Source: Allomyces macrogynus ATCC 38327
Taxonomy: Eukaryota > Blastocladiomycota > Blastocladiomycetes > Blastocladiales > Blastocladiaceae
Length of the DNA stretch: 64,000 nucleotides
Reading direction: 5' to 3'
NCBI GenBank assembly: GCA_000151295.1
Contig: GG745332.1
Coordinates: forward strand, 1,503,391 to 1,567,390
Below are positions 10,471 through 21,690 of this stretch, one piece after another. Each line of letters starts with the position of its first letter. Position 1 is the stretch's first letter. Made by a program: the position numbers and the translations under genes. Below the pieces are notes generated by a model that did no database searches, was not told the DNA's origin, and saw nothing but the letters and a program-made list of their open reading frames with translations.

Positions 10471-11116
10471 CAAGTTGCGCGCTGGTGCGCGGTGGAGGGA
10501 CTGCGCCGTGAAGAGCTATTATCCATTCCCTTTGCCATGTCTCTCGCTGTCGCCATCGCGGCGCGTCAGCATGTGTGTGGGCGGGAGAGATGCGAACGCC
10601 GCGCACAGGGGGGCCTTCGATTAGCCGGAGAACATCCGATCACGTACATTTCATCACGAAGAGGTGGTGGTGGGCGCCAAAGCAAAGCGCCCGCTGCCTT
10701 CAACCGCTGGCCCGACAACGCCCGCCAAAACCCCCTCGTGGCCCCATGCACGCCAGCCAGACTCACGGCAACGCACGGCGCGCGATAGCCGCCGCAACGA
10801 GCCGACGATCCGCTCTCTCCAGTGTGCACGACGGCTTGGCGAGTGCCGCCGCTGTCGACAACGACAGCGACAACGACAGTTTGCTGCATCGCTGTGCTGT
10901 CGGATGCTCAGCTGCTACCAGTCTGCGACCGCCAAGACCGACTGCAACAACACCCACCACCATCACCTCAACCCACTGTTTTCTCTTCGATACTCCAATA
11001 TCGCGGTCATTCCGGCACTCTCCACGCACCTGCCGCTGCACCAAGTCGCTCGCTCTGCGCGCGGTCCCTTCCGCCCGCCTTGATCAAACTTTGACAACAC
11101 CACCAACCGCTCCACG
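10471..11116. other. Intergenic, promoter of the SLC10A7-like gene
   Basis: Convincing coding frames are absent. The stretch should hold the EDEM 3' UTR and the promoter for the start at 11117. Both strands carry only short, low-complexity open frames. Confidence 0.5.
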
Positions 11117-12725
11117 ATGCCGGCGGCCGGGAATGTGCCCGAGGCGCTGCGCGTCACGCACGGCGACCGCGTACCGTCCACCGACCTGCCATCGCCCGTA
11201 TCCGCGACGGCGCCGCGACACCCATCATTTGCAATCCGTGCGAAAGACTTTGGCGCTGCCGTCCTCGCAGCTCTCTGGAAGAACTGGTTCCTGGTCGGTG
11301 TCGTGATTGTGATCGTGCTGGCTTACTTTTTCCCGCAAGTCGGCAAGTCGGTACGGCGCGCATCTCGATGCTCCCCTGTGATTGCGGGCCACAGTTGCTG
11401 ATTAGCGTTGATGCGCGCGAGTAGCACGGCTACATTCGGTCCGAGTACACTGTCAAGTATGGCGCGGTCATGATCATATTTTTCATTTCCGGGCTTGGGC
11501 TCAAGAGTCAAGTGCTCGTCAAGGGGCTGCTGAGTTGGCGGCAGCACCTGAGTACGTTGCGTCGTGTGTTATTCCGGTCGTGTCGCCTTCGCTCACCGTT
11601 GCGTTTTGAACAGTCATCCAACTCGTCAGTTTCGGCGTGATCCCGGCCGTCTGCTTTGGTCTATCCCGGATCATGGCACTGACGCCCATGGACGACGCGC
11701 TCGTCGCCGGGTACGCTCACCCCCAAAATTCGCCTCTTGCCCCATGCGTGCCGGTTCGCTAATCTCGTTCCCGCGCACGCCCAGGTTTGTCGTCTGCTCG
11801 ACGATGCCCACGACCATTTCGTCGAATGTGATCATGACCGCCGCGGCTGCGGGCAACGAGGCCATTTCGCTCATCAACGCGACGCTCGGCAACATTCTCG
11901 GCATTGTCGTGTCGCCGCTGCTGCTGCTTCTCTACCTCGGTGCGCGCACCAAGGTCGACTTTGCGCGCATCTTTATCGACATTCCGATCACGGTGATTGG
12001 GCCGCTGATTCTCGGTCAAATCTTGCGGTTCACGGTGCCGGCAATTGGTGCGCTCGCGTCTTCTCCACCCGCTTCCAGTGTTTCTGTCCTCCGTAACTGA
12101 CGCTCTTTCCGCGCACTTAGTCGCCAAGATCACCAAGACCGTCAACACCTCGTCCATTTCCAGCTGCATGCTGCTGCTGCTTGTCTTCTCGACCTTCTGC
12201 GACACGTTCGAGTCGCAAAAGCACAATGGCGGCGCGATTGACCCGGGCTCGCTGCTCACCATGATCGCGCTCATCCTTGTCGTCATCTACCCGGCGTTCC
12301 TCTACCTGTGCTTCTCGATTGGCCGACTCTTGAAATTCCCACGGCCCGACGCGATCTCCATTGCCTACTGCGGGTCGACCAAGACGCTCTCGCTTGGGAT
12401 CCCGCTTATCGGCATTATTTACAAGGGCGACCCGAATATCGGCATGTATTCGCTGCCGCTGCTCATCTACCACGCAACGCAATTGTTTGTGGGCGGGTGG
12501 GCCGTTGCACGGTTCCGCCGGTGGGTCGGGGAGGGGTCCGCGTCGGAGGTGGTCACGGACGGGTCGGATGAGGTGCCGATGGTTATGGTGCGGAGAACGT
12601 CGACCGAGTCGGCGGGGTCGTCGGCGAGTAGCCGACGCGGTAGTGGGCGCGGGTCAGAGGATGGCAGCATGCATGACCGGAAGCGCCGGTTGTCGGTGAA
12701 TGGAAGCATGGAGAGGAAGGAGTAG
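11117..12725 (+). CDS. SLC10A7/Rch1-family membrane carrier
   Basis: Five exons (11117-11350, 11425-11551, 11614-11710, 11785-12047, 12121-12725) give about 441 residues. After a polar N-terminus the first membrane segment is VGVVIVIVLAYFF. The family core is clear: VVCSTMPTTISSNVIMTAAA and GNEAISLINATLGN, with about ten hydrophobic segments, and later YCGSTKTLSLGIPLI. This matches SLC10A7 in animals and Rch1 in yeasts, which restrain calcium entry at the plasma membrane or affect Golgi calcium and glycosylation. The C-terminal tail is Ser/Arg-rich and cytosolic. Donors are GTACGG, GTACGT, GTACGC and GTGCGC; the last intron has a clear CTGAC branch site. The transported substrate is not readable from sequence. 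Confidence 0.88.
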
Positions 12726-15085
12726 AGAGAAAAGAGGGCGGGGAGATGGCGCCAGAGTGAGTATTGATACAAAAGTCTAGTTTCATTTGAGCTGAGCTGG
12801 ACTGTATTAAAACACATGTTGGGATAAGCAACCCTAAAAGGATGAAGTCCTGTGAATGTGCACTTGAGCAGGAACTTCACACATGAAAGGGTTTCCTAAT
12901 GGGGTTTTGTGGGTGAGTGGGTAGGTGGGTGGGTGGGCGGATGTTGGAGAACATGGCAGGAGATCTTTCAGTGAACAGGGAAGAGAGAGTGAGAGGAGTG
13001 AAATTTATCAACCAAGTGAACCAACACATAAGTCCATGCAGCCTTGCACCCATGCCCAATGCACTTGTGCCATCAAGTCACAACTCCCTTCATGCAACCC
13101 AGAATGTGCACATCCGAACTTGGAAAATGGGGGGGGGGGGGGAAGGGGCGCCTGCACAAATGATTGCTGGTGGGCCATTGGCAGAGCATCCCCCCCCAAG
13201 ACAGGGCACAGTGGGTGGGAACTGGGAGAGGTGACAAGAGCAGCATGTGCACACCCTGCACAGTGCACAGGAGCAGTAGCACCACGAATATCAATAAAAA
13301 TTTATGGATGGAATGTGAGCAAGTTGATGGTCAGTTGACATTGGCACACAGGTGACAGGTCACAATTCACAAACAGAACATAGAGCAAAACAGAAAGCAC
13401 AAGGGACAAGAAACAAGATGACCCCATGGTCATGCATGTGCTGTTTGCAGCATGCTATGAAGAACCAAAATGAAAACACAGAACTCAGTTTCATGCATGC
13501 CTCAATATTCATGTCCAATCCAACCACCCATCCACATGGAAGAGAACATGAGAGTATTGAGAAACATAGAAGAGCAAGGCACCACACCATCTTGGACAAC
13601 CTGATTGGCACACATGCACATGGAGCACAAGATTGGGGTCTTGGATGCGACTGGCACTTGCAGGCATGAGCGAATGTGGTGCTTGGAGTTGTGGTGGTGG
13701 TGGTGGCTGTAGCCAAGTTGGCTGCAACTGTGGTGCACTAGTAGGGCTGGGTCTGCACATTGTGGACTTGGCCAAATATGCGCGTGCAGGTGAGCATGTG
13801 CAAGATGATGGTTGGTTGGTGGACCTTGGTGTGCAGGTCGTGGTGGAGCATGCAGAATGGGGGTTGATTGGTTGGCTCAAGTGTGCTGTTGGTTGGAGGT
13901 TGGTGGTTGAGTGTGTTGTTGGTTGGTGGTTGAACAACAAGTCCACTGGTGGTGGCAGAGCATGCACAGAAGCAGTGCACTGCCAACAGATGGTGAGCAT
14001 GACCAAGGGCATGGGGGAGTCATTGGTTATGCAGTTTGGAGTTTCCACACGTGTTTTCTCATGGAAGGATGCCAAGCATGTGGGCATCTGCCACACCAAG
14101 ACCCTTTTTGTCTGGCTGCCAAGGAGTGGTGCCTCTATTGCGTTTGATCATAGGGTGAGTGCTCATGGTTGATGCTCATGGTGGGCACAGGGTTGATGCT
14201 CATGGTGGAGTAGTTGGCGCATGGAAACGTCGCCTCACGCATGCTCTTGGCCAAGTCTTTCAGCCAGATTATAGATGGTGGGCGGCCTTTAGACTGGTGT
14301 GGGGTGTACGCCAGTCTGCTGTGCAAGAAGAAGGTGTCCACTGCATGACTAGCATTGGGTGCATTGTGCAAGAAGATTAATGTGGCCTTGTGACTGGCAG
14401 AAAGATGGTGCCATTTCATGCCTTGAAGCTCCCAACTGGATGCGAATGTGTTTTCATTTCTAGTACAGCCTCGCTCGATCACAACGCCCTCGGACGCGGT
14501 CCGTTTCTCAGATGTCCACATCGAAAGTATCAATTTCTCCAATTTCATGGCCACGTTTCACACCCTGTGCCTTGCTGCAGACGCCTTGCTTCCATGGTGC
14601 AGATCTGTCTCCTGAAAACTTGAAACAAACCACAGCAGCTATCCGCGAACCGTAGCAACCGTAGCAACCGTAGCAGTCTCGATTATTTGTAGGTTACAGA
14701 GGCTTGCTGACCAGCCCAGTCCAGTCATGGCCATCTCGAGTTGGTTGGTGCTTCTCCTGGTCTGGACCTTACCCAGGTTCTTGAACCGAAACTGGCAAGC
14801 CCTTGCGACATTTCTCTTTGTTGTATTTTCCAATCTAGAACAAAATCTTCCTTCCATCATTTCTATCTGAGATCTGTGGTCCAAGCATCAGCAGCATGCC
14901 TCTTGCATCAAGGTGCAAGACTCATGCGTTATTGCTGTAGGGAAGCACCTCGCCAGGCAGCAAAACCTTCATGCTTTGGTTTCTTTTGCCCATGTTGTTG
15001 TCAGCTTGTGTGGACCATCTTCAGTTCATACTTGCTGTTCACTCTTCTTCCTGGTCATTTGTCACACAGGCCAAGGAATCATCTT
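12726..15085. other. CpG-poor, TpG/CpA-rich island without conserved genes
   Basis: Composition drops sharply after 12760: CpG becomes rare and TG/CA dinucleotides abundant. Frames are broken and unlike the flanking genes. Possible protein-like stretches lie at 13633-14172 (plus) and 14135-14554 (minus), neither recognisable. A run of 14 G lies at about 13129-13142, and a 9-bp unit (CCGTAGCAA) repeats nearly three times at about 14649-14676. Confidence 0.6.
12907..12940 (+). other. G-quadruplex motif
   Basis: At least five GGG runs separated by 1-5 bases (ending TGGGTGGGTGGGCGG) meet the usual G4 pattern on the plus strand, about 180 bp downstream of the SLC10A7-like stop codon. Confidence 0.7.
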
Positions 15086-15209
15086 GTTGTCCATTAGCAC
15101 GGGATAAGGGCCGCGCTCTCGCCTATACAACAAGGCGCGCGTCTTGCTTGGTTGTTTGTGTCAGCACCTCGATTCTCGCCAGCTCTTCGTTTCTCGCTCC
15201 ACCAACACC

Positions 15210-15413
15210 ATGGGCCACTACAAGACAGTCAAGAAACGCATTGCCAAAGAACGACGTTTGCGCGACATGGCCGCAGCTGCAGCCGCCAGTGCGTAACCTG
15301 CCTCGCTGTCGTTAACGGTTCCAAACCCGTCTGCAGGTGTGCCTGCTGCTGCAACGACTGCACCTGTTGCTTGGCTTGTCGAAGCGTCTGTTTCGTCCTG
15401 TCCTGGTTCGTGA
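15210..15413 (+). CDS. Short or truncated gene running into the dispersed repeat
   Basis: The stretch 15100-15210 is CpG-rich, unlike its surroundings, with CTATACAA about 80 bp upstream and a good start context (CCAACACCATGG). Exon 1 (15210-15288) encodes a basic helix then Ala-rich sequence (MGHYKTVKKRIAKERRLRD). A 48-nt intron (GTGCGT to TGCAG) leads to exon 2 (15337-15413), which ends at a TGA 30 bp inside repeat copy B. The predicted product is only 51 residues. Either this is a genuine small basic protein, or the repeat cut off a longer gene. I do not recognise the protein. Confidence 0.35.
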
Positions 15414-15576
15414 TCGTGTTGGTCGTGGTGTTGGTGATGTTGGGCGCAATGAGTGCAAGTCGGCAGTGGCTCATTCTTTGGACGTGCGGCGGGACGATGG
15501 CCTGGGCGCGTCTTCCACAATGGGCGCCATGGTTTGCGCCATGGTGGCCGACCGCAGCGTACGATAGCCCGCGCAA
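15384..15576. repeat. Dispersed repeat, copy B (193 bp)
   Basis: Ungapped match to 1786-1978, about 89% identical. Where the copies differ by a transition, copy B nearly always has TpG or CpA against CpG in copy A. One end lies within exon 2 of the short plus-strand gene; the other abuts the minus-strand relic at a possible splice donor (ATC|GTACGC on the minus strand). Confidence 0.85.
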
Positions 15577-17000
15577 AACCTGGGAACGCATTGTCCACCA
15601 AGGCCTGGAAACCACTGCACAAGGTTCCTTGCCGTGGGGTCCACTCGGCCATGATCTTGGTGATATCACCCACAACCACGCGCGCCTTGCACTGGGACCC
15701 ATGACAGAACCACCAGTCGCGGAGCGTCCACCCAACAATCAGCGTCAGGCCGTTTCGAATCCCAGTGAAAACTGGCTCGCCAAACCGAAAGGCCAGCTTG
15801 GGGCCCACTGTGCACGTGACATGATCGAGCATTTCGAGACGGAGCGTATTGAGGATGTGCACATTGAACTGTAAAAGGTCAGACTCACTGGCGACAACCT
15901 CCTTGACAAAGTCGAGCAGCATTGGGAACTGGATGCGCACGCCCGTGCGCCAGCGCATTTCAGCGCCGGTTGCAGGCGACAATCTGAGATTGTCGAGCAC
16001 CAGACAGAGTGAACGGCCAGAGGAAGTGGCCTCATCGGCACAGCCGTGTGGGTGGCACGGCACCTACTGTCATCAAGTCCTCAACGACCTGGTGGACCCG
16101 CGTAATATGCCGCGACGAGCGCGTGAGCGGAGTCGATTCAGTTGCGCCCTGGACATTCCAGTCGCGGAACAAAATGGCCGTGTAGGACTGTGCCTTGCGG
16201 TGCCGCTCACCACTGCGCGGTGCCTAGACTTCGGTTCGGCGAGACCGTTGCGCTTGGTGTCCAGAAATGGGCACCATGTCGAGCGACTACATGACCAACG
16301 AACTGCACGCCAAGTTGTAGGCCTTCATAAATTGCTCGGCCGTGTCGGGCGCGTGACCGAGAAACAGAGACTCCTTACCATACAGGTCCATGAATCGTTC
16401 CAAGTCTGGCCACGATGGGGCTTCAATGCTGTGGTTGTGACTGTAGCAAAGACATGACTCGTACAAGCGCACCACATACATGACCGGATGTGACTGAACT
16501 GTCGGGTGGACAATCGTATCCGATGTGAGCTGCAACAGCATGTGATGAATTTGACTGCACAACCACGGGTGAAAGTCAAAGAACCTCGATGCAGTCCACT
16601 CGCCTTCCAGCTCCTGGCCGTCCTTCAAATCTGGGATCATCTGGTGGAGGAAGTTGACCACGTCCAGCCAAGCGTTTGCAGGCAAAGAGAAGGCCAGGTT
16701 TGGGCCGGCAGTGTCGTAAATGAGAATCTCTGCCTTCAGGCAAAACAGGGCCGAACAGAGCCTTTTCCTCCCACGAGTGGAATCAGTGTCGAGAATCTGG
16801 TGCACCTCAAACAGGAACTTCAGCGCAACCGTGGGCGTCATGGTGGTATTGCCCGTCATGCCAAAGTCTCGCAGCCCCTCAGTGAGAACGTCAACAAACA
16901 GGTGCTGCTTGACAGTTGGATGTCGCACGTACTAAATGCCTTCCAGAAGCATGACAGCCAGTACGATATCGTTCCGGGCTCGCATTTCTTGGGGCAACTT
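15577..17000 (-). pseudogene. Orphan multi-exon gene or pseudogene
   Basis: Protein-like minus-strand stretches follow one another in different frames: about 17000-16936 (LPQEMRARNDIVLAVMLL), 16934-16287 (VRHPTVKQHLFVDVLTEG, then FEVHQILDTD and LERFMDLYGKESLFLG), 16187-16070 (SYTAILFRDWNVQGATES) and 16063-15580 (MLLDFVKEVV, DLLQFNVHILN, AFRFGEPVFTGIRNG). Between the first two, the frame continues straight through a TAG. Some breaks could be introns (a GCACAG acceptor before the third stretch), but I could not join all pieces with consistent phase. Residue composition is that of a folded protein, not low complexity. I do not recognise the family. Either a lineage-specific gene or its decayed copy. 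Confidence 0.4.
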
Positions 17001-17717
17001 GGACCCATTGAACACACGTGAGCGCGTGGTGCTAGGAGTTTGGAACGCTGTGCGCGAAGAAGCGGGCCAGCCTGCAAAAGCAAGGACCCGCCGTTTGATG
17101 CCATAATGAGACTACGCGCTGTCGCTGTTGGTTATTGCGAGATTGGATCGACTTGCACGCCGTCGTTGAAGTCGCGCACCATTTTGTTTTGAGAATCGAT
17201 GCAAATTTTGGTGCTTTTCGTCGTCTTGCCTTGCAGACTCGGAGCGCAATGACGGAAAGGCTGTGTTGTCAGCGATGCCATTTACATAAATCGCGCGTGT
17301 CTGGTACCGGAAGGATTGCGCTGGAGCGATCAGGGGCTATACATTCAGCAAGCAGAACTTGATGGATGTGCGCCGTTGGTCGCCGGGGGTGGGCGGGGCT
17401 GGTAGCACCAACAAACCACACAAGATCGATAAGTCTTGTGGGGAGAGTGACAAGCGCGACCTCCTAGGAGCAAGCAGTCGACCCAACTCATGTGCTCTCG
17501 GTTGCGTAACATGTTGCGAACGTTTCTTTCGGAGCGCCAAACCAGACCTCACGCTCGTGGAACAGGCATGGCAGACGGTGTTGCCAGCAAATTGCAGCAG
17601 CGTGCCAGTCGATGCTGTCAGGGCGAGGAGTCTGACCCATGGGCAAATACATGCAACGATCCAAATGGAACAATTCACGACCGGAAAATGAAATACGCTA
17701 CTCAAAACTATGCATGC
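17001..17717. other. Intergenic, nothing recognised
   Basis: Mixed composition with short frames on both strands and no visible domain, repeat or RNA gene. It includes the 3' flank of BCP1. Confidence 0.45.
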
Positions 17718-18748
17718 CTACTCAAGTACGCGCTCCTGCCTGATCAGCGCCTCGCTCTGCGCGACCAGCTCCTCGAGCTCCTCAACAATCTTAGGAAGCT
17801 TGCTCGCCTTGATGACGAGCGCCTTACGCGTCGCGCGCATGCTCCCACTCGGCCCCACGGTGCCCGCAGTCGCTTCCGGGTCGCCCGCAACAGAGAGCGT
17901 CACGTTGGTCGACCATTCCGCGTGCTACACAAGTGGATGCGTTATTTTTCGGGTCACGAAATGAGTTTCTCGCAAACTCACCTTTTCCATGTACTCCTGC
18001 TCGAGGTACGTGTACGACGTGAGCGTCGCCGCGGCCGGCTTCTTGACCTTGCGCTTCTTGGCCGCCGCTGCCGCCGCTGCGCCCTTGCCGCCGCGCAGCA
18101 TCGCCTGGATCCGGCGCTTCTTGACCGCGGCGGCGTCCTCCTCCTCGTCCTGCTCCTCCTGCTCCTCGTCGTCGCTGGCATCGTCGGCCGAATACACTGG
18201 GCAGAGCACGACCACGTGCTCAAACTCGTAATCCTTGCTGTCGGCGTCCTTGATCTCGTCCACCAGCAGCCGGTGCAGCGGCGCGGCCACCTGCCACGGC
18301 ACATTGATGAGCCGCTCATGCACGAGCCACGCGACGCGCGCCTTCTCGAGCAGCGCGCCAAACCGCTTGTCCTTGATTTTCTTGCTCAAAAACGCCGCGA
18401 GCGGTTTGGTCGCGCGGTGCGTGGCCCAGGTCGGGCCCGAGAGGCCCACGAGCGTCGTGACAGCGTACGGGTCGGACGCTTCGCCGTCGCACTTGACGGT
18501 CGACCCGACGGGCGCCGCGAGCAGGTGGTCGGTCAGGTCGACAAGGCCCGAAAGATGGTCGCCAGCATCGGCACCGAGCGCTTGCGTCAGGAACCGCTTC
18601 ACGGCGTGGTAGTCGGTCTCGACAAGCGAGAAGAAGTCGAACTCGACGTCAACGATCTGGAAGATGGGGAAGCGGGCAGGTGCAGGTCAGGCCAAAGAAT
18701 CAAGGGTCCGCCCGAATCATCATGACCTGGGTTTCCAGCTCGTACGTT

Positions 18749-18811
<63 letters not shown>

Positions 18812-19093
18812 CTCCTCGTTGCTCGAGTCCTCGGCATCGCTGTCGCTCTCCTCTTCCGATTCGTCGCTGGCACTCATCTCCTCCTCCTCCTTCTTGGCCG
18901 GCGCCATTGATGCGGCAGCGGTCTTCTTATGGCCGCCTGCCCGTGCAGCGACGGCAGTCCCGTCTCGCTTGTGCTTGGCGGGGCCCTTGACGAGGGTTGG
19001 TGCTGGTGCGGTGCTGACCGTGGCTGTGGCCACGACGGCCGTCGTCGTCGCGGATTTTTGCTGCTTCTTCTTGTTCTTTGCTGGCGGTGTCAT
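17718..19093 (-). CDS. BCP1: BCP1/BCCIP family nuclear protein
   Basis: Three exons (19093-18746, 18656-17982, 17924-17718) give about 409 residues. The N-terminus is Lys/Ala/Thr-rich, then acidic (KKEEEEMSASDESEEESDSD) ending in a long Asp run. The BCCIP core begins VDVEFDFFSLVETDYHAVKR and includes WLVHERLINVPWQVAAPL and the YEFEHVVVLCPVY strand. A Lys-rich insert (KKRKVKKP) could act as a nuclear signal. In yeast Bcp1 is a nuclear chaperone for ribosomal protein Rpl23 and aids export of Mss4; human BCCIP binds BRCA2 and p21. Donors are GTACGA and GTGAGT. ATG 19093 was preferred because upstream in-frame starts are non-ATG. The exact Asp-run length may vary between strains. Confidence 0.88.
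18749..18810. repeat. GTCATC hexanucleotide array coding for poly-Asp
   Basis: About ten tandem GTCATC units; on the minus strand they read GAT GAC and make an uninterrupted Asp run of about 20 residues at the end of BCP1 exon 1, close to the splice donor. Confidence 0.9.
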
Positions 19094-19493
19094 GGTTGGA
19101 AAGGTGGTCGTTGGCAAGAGCAAAGATCTGCAAGCTGCAAAGCTCGAGCGTTTGGAAATGGAGTGATCAGTCGACAGAAGTGGCTAGGGTTTCGGTCGAT
19201 AGGTTAGATTAGGTTCAAGCAGGACGGCTTGGGTCGCCGCGTTCATTGTTCTTTCATCTCTTCGGTTGCTCTCCCTCGGTCGTCTTCTGCTCCGCACTTG
19301 TTCTCAATACACCGACCAAACAGGTGCTGCCGACACGCAGGACACAAGAACGTTTCTAAAATTGCACTCCACTGGCACCAAATAGATTCACGACGACGGG
19401 AAACGACACTGGAACGAAAGGAGGTATTCAACGGCCAAAAAACACTAAAGAGACCAACTACGAAAATCAAACTCTCGAGCACATTTTCCATGC

Positions 19494-21690
19494 TCACTTG
19501 TCCTCGGGCGACCCGAGCACCATCTCGTGCAAGCCCTTGCCCGCCGGAACCATCGGGTAGACGTGTTCGCGCTTGCACACGCGTGCCTCCAGCAGCACGG
19601 GCCCGTCGTTGTAGTTCAAAAACTCGGTCATGGCCACCTCGAGTTCCTCGGGCGTCGACGCGCGCAACGCCTTGACCCCCATCGCCTCGGCCAGCTTGAC
19701 GAAATCCGGGTTGACCATGGGCGTGCCCGAGAACCGTTCCTCGTAGAACAAGTCCTGCCACTGCTTGACCATCCCCTGGAAGTCGTTGTTGAGCAGGAGC
19801 ACCTTGACGCCGATATTGTACTGCGCGGCCGTCTGCAGTTCCATGGCCGTCATACTGAACGACGCGTCGCCGTCAATGTCGATCACCGTCTTGTCGTGGC
19901 CGAGCGCAACCTTGGCGCCAATCGCCGCCGGCAGGCCGTAACCCATGGTCCCGAGCCCGCCGGACGTGATGAGCGTGCGCGGGTGCGTCCACCGGTAGTA
20001 CTGCGCGGCCCACATTTGGTGCTGCCCGACACCCGTCGTGATCACCGTATCCGCCTTCTTGTCGGCGGACATGCGGTTCAGCACGTCGATCACGTACTGC
20101 GGCCGCATCATATGGCCCGGGTCCTGCGGCGCGCCGTAACTGAACGGGTGCTTGGCCTTCCACTCGGCGATCTGCGCGAGCCACGGCGCGCGGTTCGGCG
20201 CGTCGGCCGTGATTTCCGGCACGAGCGCAAGCAGGTGGCGCATGTTGGCAACGACGTCGCCCTCGACCGCGTCGGTCACCTGCACCGTCTTGTTGATGTT
20301 CTTGGGCACCACCTCGAAATGGAAAATGCCGCCGGTGCCATCGCGCTCGGCCTGCCTTGCCGCGGGCGCAAACTTGGCGAGAGTGCCCGTGACGCGGTCG
20401 TCGAACCGCGCGCCGAGCGCGAGGATCACGTCGGCGTCCTGGATCGCCAAATTCGCGTAGGCGGCACCGTGCATGCCGAGCATGTGCAGCGACAGCGGGT
20501 GGTGCTCGTCGAACGCGCCAAGCCCTTGCAACGTCGTGGTCACGGGAATCTGCGCCTTGGTGGCCAGCTCGGCCAACAGTCGCGGTCCGTGCGGAGACGA
20601 GAGAATGCCTTGGCCCGCATAGATGATGGGCTTTTTGGCCGTCTGAATCGCCTTGGACACCTTGCTCAGCGTCGCAAGCAACCCGGGCGACGCGCCCGTC
20701 GCCGAGTCCGTGTAGTGCGGCGACAAGAAGTTGGGCGGACGACCGGGGAACCGCGGGACGTCCGGAACGCGCGGGATCGCCTTGCGCAACACGGTTGCCG
20801 TCACGTCCTTGGGCAAGTCGACGAGCACGGGGCCTGGGCGGCCCGAAGTTGCGATCGTGAACGCCTCGGTGATGCGACGCGGCAGTTCGGCCACGTCCTT
20901 GACCATCACGTTCCACTTGGTGCACGCACGCGTGATCCCAATCACGTCGGCTTCCTGGAACGCGTCCGACCCAATGGCCGCGGTAGGCACTTGGCCAGTA
21001 AACACGACCAGAGGGGTGCCGTCAGAGAGCGCGTCTTGCAACGGGGTCACGACGTTGGTCGCGCCAGGACCGGACGTCACGATCACGACACCCGGGCGAC
21101 CCGTCGCGCGCGCGTATCCCTCAGCCATGTGGCCCGCGCCCTGTTCGTGCCGAGGCAGGACAAACTCGAAATGCGGCGACTCGTAAATGGCGTCAAAGAC
21201 GGGCAGGATCGCGCCGCCCGGGTACCCAAAGCACACTTTCACGTCGTGCTTGATGAGCATTTGGTGCACAATCTCGCCGCCCGTCATGCCGATATACGAC
21301 GCGTCCAAGTCGGCGTCTGCGTCGGTTGTCGCTGCGGGGGTCGCGGCTGGCGCGGTCCATGCGGGCGAGGCGGCAGCGGCAGCAGCGGTAGCAGTGTTGG
21401 GCGCAGACTTGGAAGACGTGGGAGTGGAAGTCGGCGGGAGAGGCGGCGGCGCAGAAGGATTCAAGGCCGGCGAGGGGCTGCACAAAGTGCGTGATCACAG
21501 AGCTGTCATGTCAGCCTTCTGAAGAGAATTGTCACGACGTCGGAAAACAAGCGGAAGCGCGTGCGTACGTTGCGAGTGAGGCCTTTGAGCGAGCAGCAGC
21601 AGCAAACGCGGCCGGATGAGACGAGCGCGCCGTCGCTGACCGTGCGGTGGCGCTGGCAGCGGCAAGAGCGAGAGCAGAGCGAGGAATCAT
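19494..21690 (-). CDS. ILV2: Acetolactate synthase catalytic subunit, mitochondrial
   Basis: Two exons (21690-21569 and 21477-19494) separated by a 91-nt intron (GTACGC to GTGCAG) give about 701 residues. Exon 1 encodes a mitochondrial presequence (MIPRSALALAAASATARSA). After a Pro/Ser linker the ThDP-enzyme core begins MTGGEIVHQMLIKHDVKVCF. The catalytic Glu lies in LPRHEQGAGHMAEGYAR, and the ThDP/Mg site is GDASF...LLNND, followed by GMVKQWQD. It condenses two pyruvates to acetolactate (or pyruvate with 2-ketobutyrate), the first common step of Val, Leu and Ile synthesis. It is divergent from ILV5, the next enzyme, about 1 kb away. The large exon lacks its own ATG before the core, which supports the upstream exon. 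No gene for the regulatory subunit ILV6 is seen in the window. Confidence 0.96.

Noticed and set aside
15387..15580. Membrane protein encoded on the plus strand of the dispersed repeat
   Set aside because: The hydrophobic stretch looks appealing, but most differences between the two copies change residues in this frame, so it is not conserved as protein.
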